Shown here: positions 15,564-16,649 of the stretch, piece by piece
How positions within the stretch are numbered: position 1 is the stretch's first letter
Layout: each line of letters starts with the position of its first letter
Source: JAICLL01 sp035252155
GTDB taxonomy: Bacteria > Planctomycetota > Planctomycetia > Pirellulales > JAICIG01
Length of the DNA: 16,649 bases
Direction of reading: 5' to 3'
NCBI GenBank assembly: GCA_035252155.1
Contig: DATFDL010000366.1
Coordinates: 1 to 16,649, forward strand
The notes under the pieces: model-generated
What the model was told of the DNA's origin: nothing
Database searches by the model: none
What the model saw: only the letters and a program-made list of their open reading frames with translations
Program-made: the position numbers and the translations under genes

Positions 15564-15579
15564 TGTCCGAACTCGGACA
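15564..15579. other. Short palindrome after the rightmost gene
   Basis: TGTCCGAACTCGGACA has 7-bp arms around a two-base centre. It is 16 nt past the stop codon of the gene ending at 15596 and upstream of the short-paralog promoter. It could be an operator or a 3' hairpin; there is no T-run next to it. Confidence 0.35.
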
Positions 15580-15595
15580 GATGGCGAGGTAGGCC

Positions 15596-16649
15596 CTAGC
15601 GGAGATCTAAAATGCGCACGCCCCCGGCGGGAACGACGATTTTCACCGCCCGGCGCCCTTCCTCTCGCTCCAGCGGAAGTGCGGTTTCGGTGAACCATTC
15701 CGCGGCGGTTTTCAGCTCCGCCGGCGCGTGAATCGTCACCGTTCGCTGCCGCGAATAGTCGGTGACCCCCACGCCGTGCTGCAAACGCACGTTGCCCGCC
15801 GGATTGAACAGCGCGACCAGCCAGCCCTGCTGCGTGCGGTTGAGCAGCCATTCGACTTCGCCAACCACCTCGACCGGCAACAACCCCTGCCGAGCGCTGG
15901 CCAGCACGAGCCCGACCAGCGGGGTGGCGGCGTCGTCGATGCCCAGGCCGCGCGGCACCGACAAGAAAACAAGTTGTCCTTTCCCTCGTTCGAAAGCCGC
16001 CGCGACCGCGCTGCCGTCGTCGGTGGCCGCGAGAATCTGGCCGCCCTCGATCGCCCGATAACGAAATCGCTGCGATGTGATTGTCTTGCCGCTCGGCCGC
16101 CAAGCGAACTGGGTAGCTTCGCCGTGGTCGCCTAGCTTGGGCAGTCGCAGCTCGGCCACGCCCGGGCCGCGCAGTTGCTCATCGCTGGCGATCAGTGTGC
16201 CGCCGCCTGCGACGTAAGCAGCCAGTTTCTTGCCGACGTCGACTGAAAGCTCGACGTCTCCATTCAGCACAATGACCGGATAGCTCTGCAAGACGTCGAG
16301 CTTCGCCGGATCGGTCACCAGCACATCGAAGATGTCGCCGAATACGCCGGGGACAAAATTGGGTGTCACGCCGGTGTTCAACTCCGCCTCTTTCGGCCCA
16401 TAGGGATGGTACGCCGCTTGAAACCATTCTCGGAGCATTCGGGCATGACGATCGAAACAGAGAACGCCGGGATTCAAGCCTTCGTCGAACCCAAAGTACG
16501 AGGGCCGAAAGCCGTTGGGCTCCCAGCCGTGCGCGCGGTCGAGCAAAAACGCAATCGGGGTGAAGGGCGTACCACGATCGGGATGCTTCTTGGTGAGTTG
16601 CAGAAACTCATCGACGAGGCGGCCCTTGGGCGAAAGTTGAATCGGCTTG
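15596..16649 (-). CDS. C-terminal part of a large protein with GATase-like domain, 5' end outside window
   Basis: The frame is open to the window edge, giving 350 visible residues; a TTG at 16546 is not a credible start because coding similarity continues upstream (PKGRLVDEFLQLTKKHPDRG, then TPFTPIAFLLDRAHGWEPNG). Around residues 110-150 a class I glutamine-amidotransferase-like Rossmann segment is visible (YPVIVLNGDVELSVDVGKK, then YVAGGGTLIASDE). This arrangement is found in beta-galactosidase-type glycosidases as a trimerisation domain and in large planctomycete hypothetical proteins. The end is beta-rich (VEWLLNRTQQGWLVALFNPAG and a closing PAGGVRILDLR), like a carbohydrate-active accessory domain. 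No nucleophile Cys or His triad of true amidotransferases is apparent. Probably a glycosidase-like exported protein, but its catalytic part, if any, is not in the window. Confidence 0.72.
   Translation of the reverse strand, partial: KPIQLSPKGRLVDEFLQLTKKHPDRGTPFTPIAFLLDRAHGWEPNGFRPSYFGFDEGLNPGVLCFDRHARMLREWFQAAYHPYGPKEAELNTGVTPNFVPGVFGDIFDVLVTDPAKLDVLQSYPVIVLNGDVELSVDVGKKLAAYVAGGGTLIASDEQLRGPGVAELRLPKLGDHGEATQFAWRPSGKTITSQRFRYRAIEGGQILAATDDGSAVAAAFERGKGQLVFLSVPRGLGIDDAATPLVGLVLASARQGLLPVEVVGEVEWLLNRTQQGWLVALFNPAGNVRLQHGVGVTDYSRQRTVTIHAPAELKTAAEWFTETALPLEREEGRRAVKIVVPAGGVRILDLR

Noticed and set aside
15564..15579. Intrinsic terminator after the rightmost gene.
   Set aside because: The palindrome has a two-base centre and no adjacent T-run in the minus direction, so it is listed only as a palindrome.
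16544..16546. TTG start for the rightmost gene.
   Set aside because: The frame continues upstream to the window edge with a protein-like sequence, so the gene is truncated by the window rather than starting here.

Overview
The window looks like chromosomal DNA of a planctomycete, probably Pirellulales-like. The evidence is high GC, two giant proteins with an N-terminal LEPR-XLL-type motif and a C-terminal DUF4214 region, a Tat-like leader on a dehydratase-family enzyme, and several intergenic palindromic repeat families. Every convincing gene is on the minus strand except one small hypothetical gene (3484-3873). No rRNA, tRNA, CRISPR array, transposase, integrase or phage gene was seen.

Layout, left to right. 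Positions 1-357 hold no gene but carry copy A of a ~190-bp nested palindromic repeat. Next is a glucarate-dehydratase-like enolase-superfamily enzyme with an export leader (358-1704), then repeat copy B (1753-1942). A multi-pass DUF5009/HGSNAT-like acyltransferase follows (1982-3277). Then come the small plus-strand hypothetical gene, a pair of short palindromes, and an apparent two-gene operon: a membrane-anchored coiled-coil protein (4225-5079) and a small single-pass membrane protein (4005-4247), driven by a good sigma70-like promoter. After a 92-bp hairpin repeat comes lnt, apolipoprotein N-acyltransferase (5323-7038), then repeat copy C (7100-7290).

The right half is dominated by two tandem paralogous genes, 7359-12158 (1599 aa) and 12329-15361 (1010 aa). 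Each encodes an arginine-rich leader with LEPR-XLL motif, an array of ~100-residue PKD-like units (13 and 7) marked by a WGDG core, and a DUF4214-type C-terminus. Neither contains cysteine. Both seem to have related promoters with ~110-nt leaders. The window ends inside a large gene of unknown function with a glutamine-amidotransferase-like fold and a possible link to glycosidases (15596 to beyond 16649).

The gene set fits cell-envelope and surface functions: lipoprotein maturation, membrane acyl transfer, exported sugar-acid chemistry and cell-surface repeat proteins. No single pathway ties the genes together. The most unusual signal is the repeat family. Its three copies lie in the same orientation, each 39-68 nt downstream of a minus-strand stop codon, and one copy shows a compensatory base-pair change.
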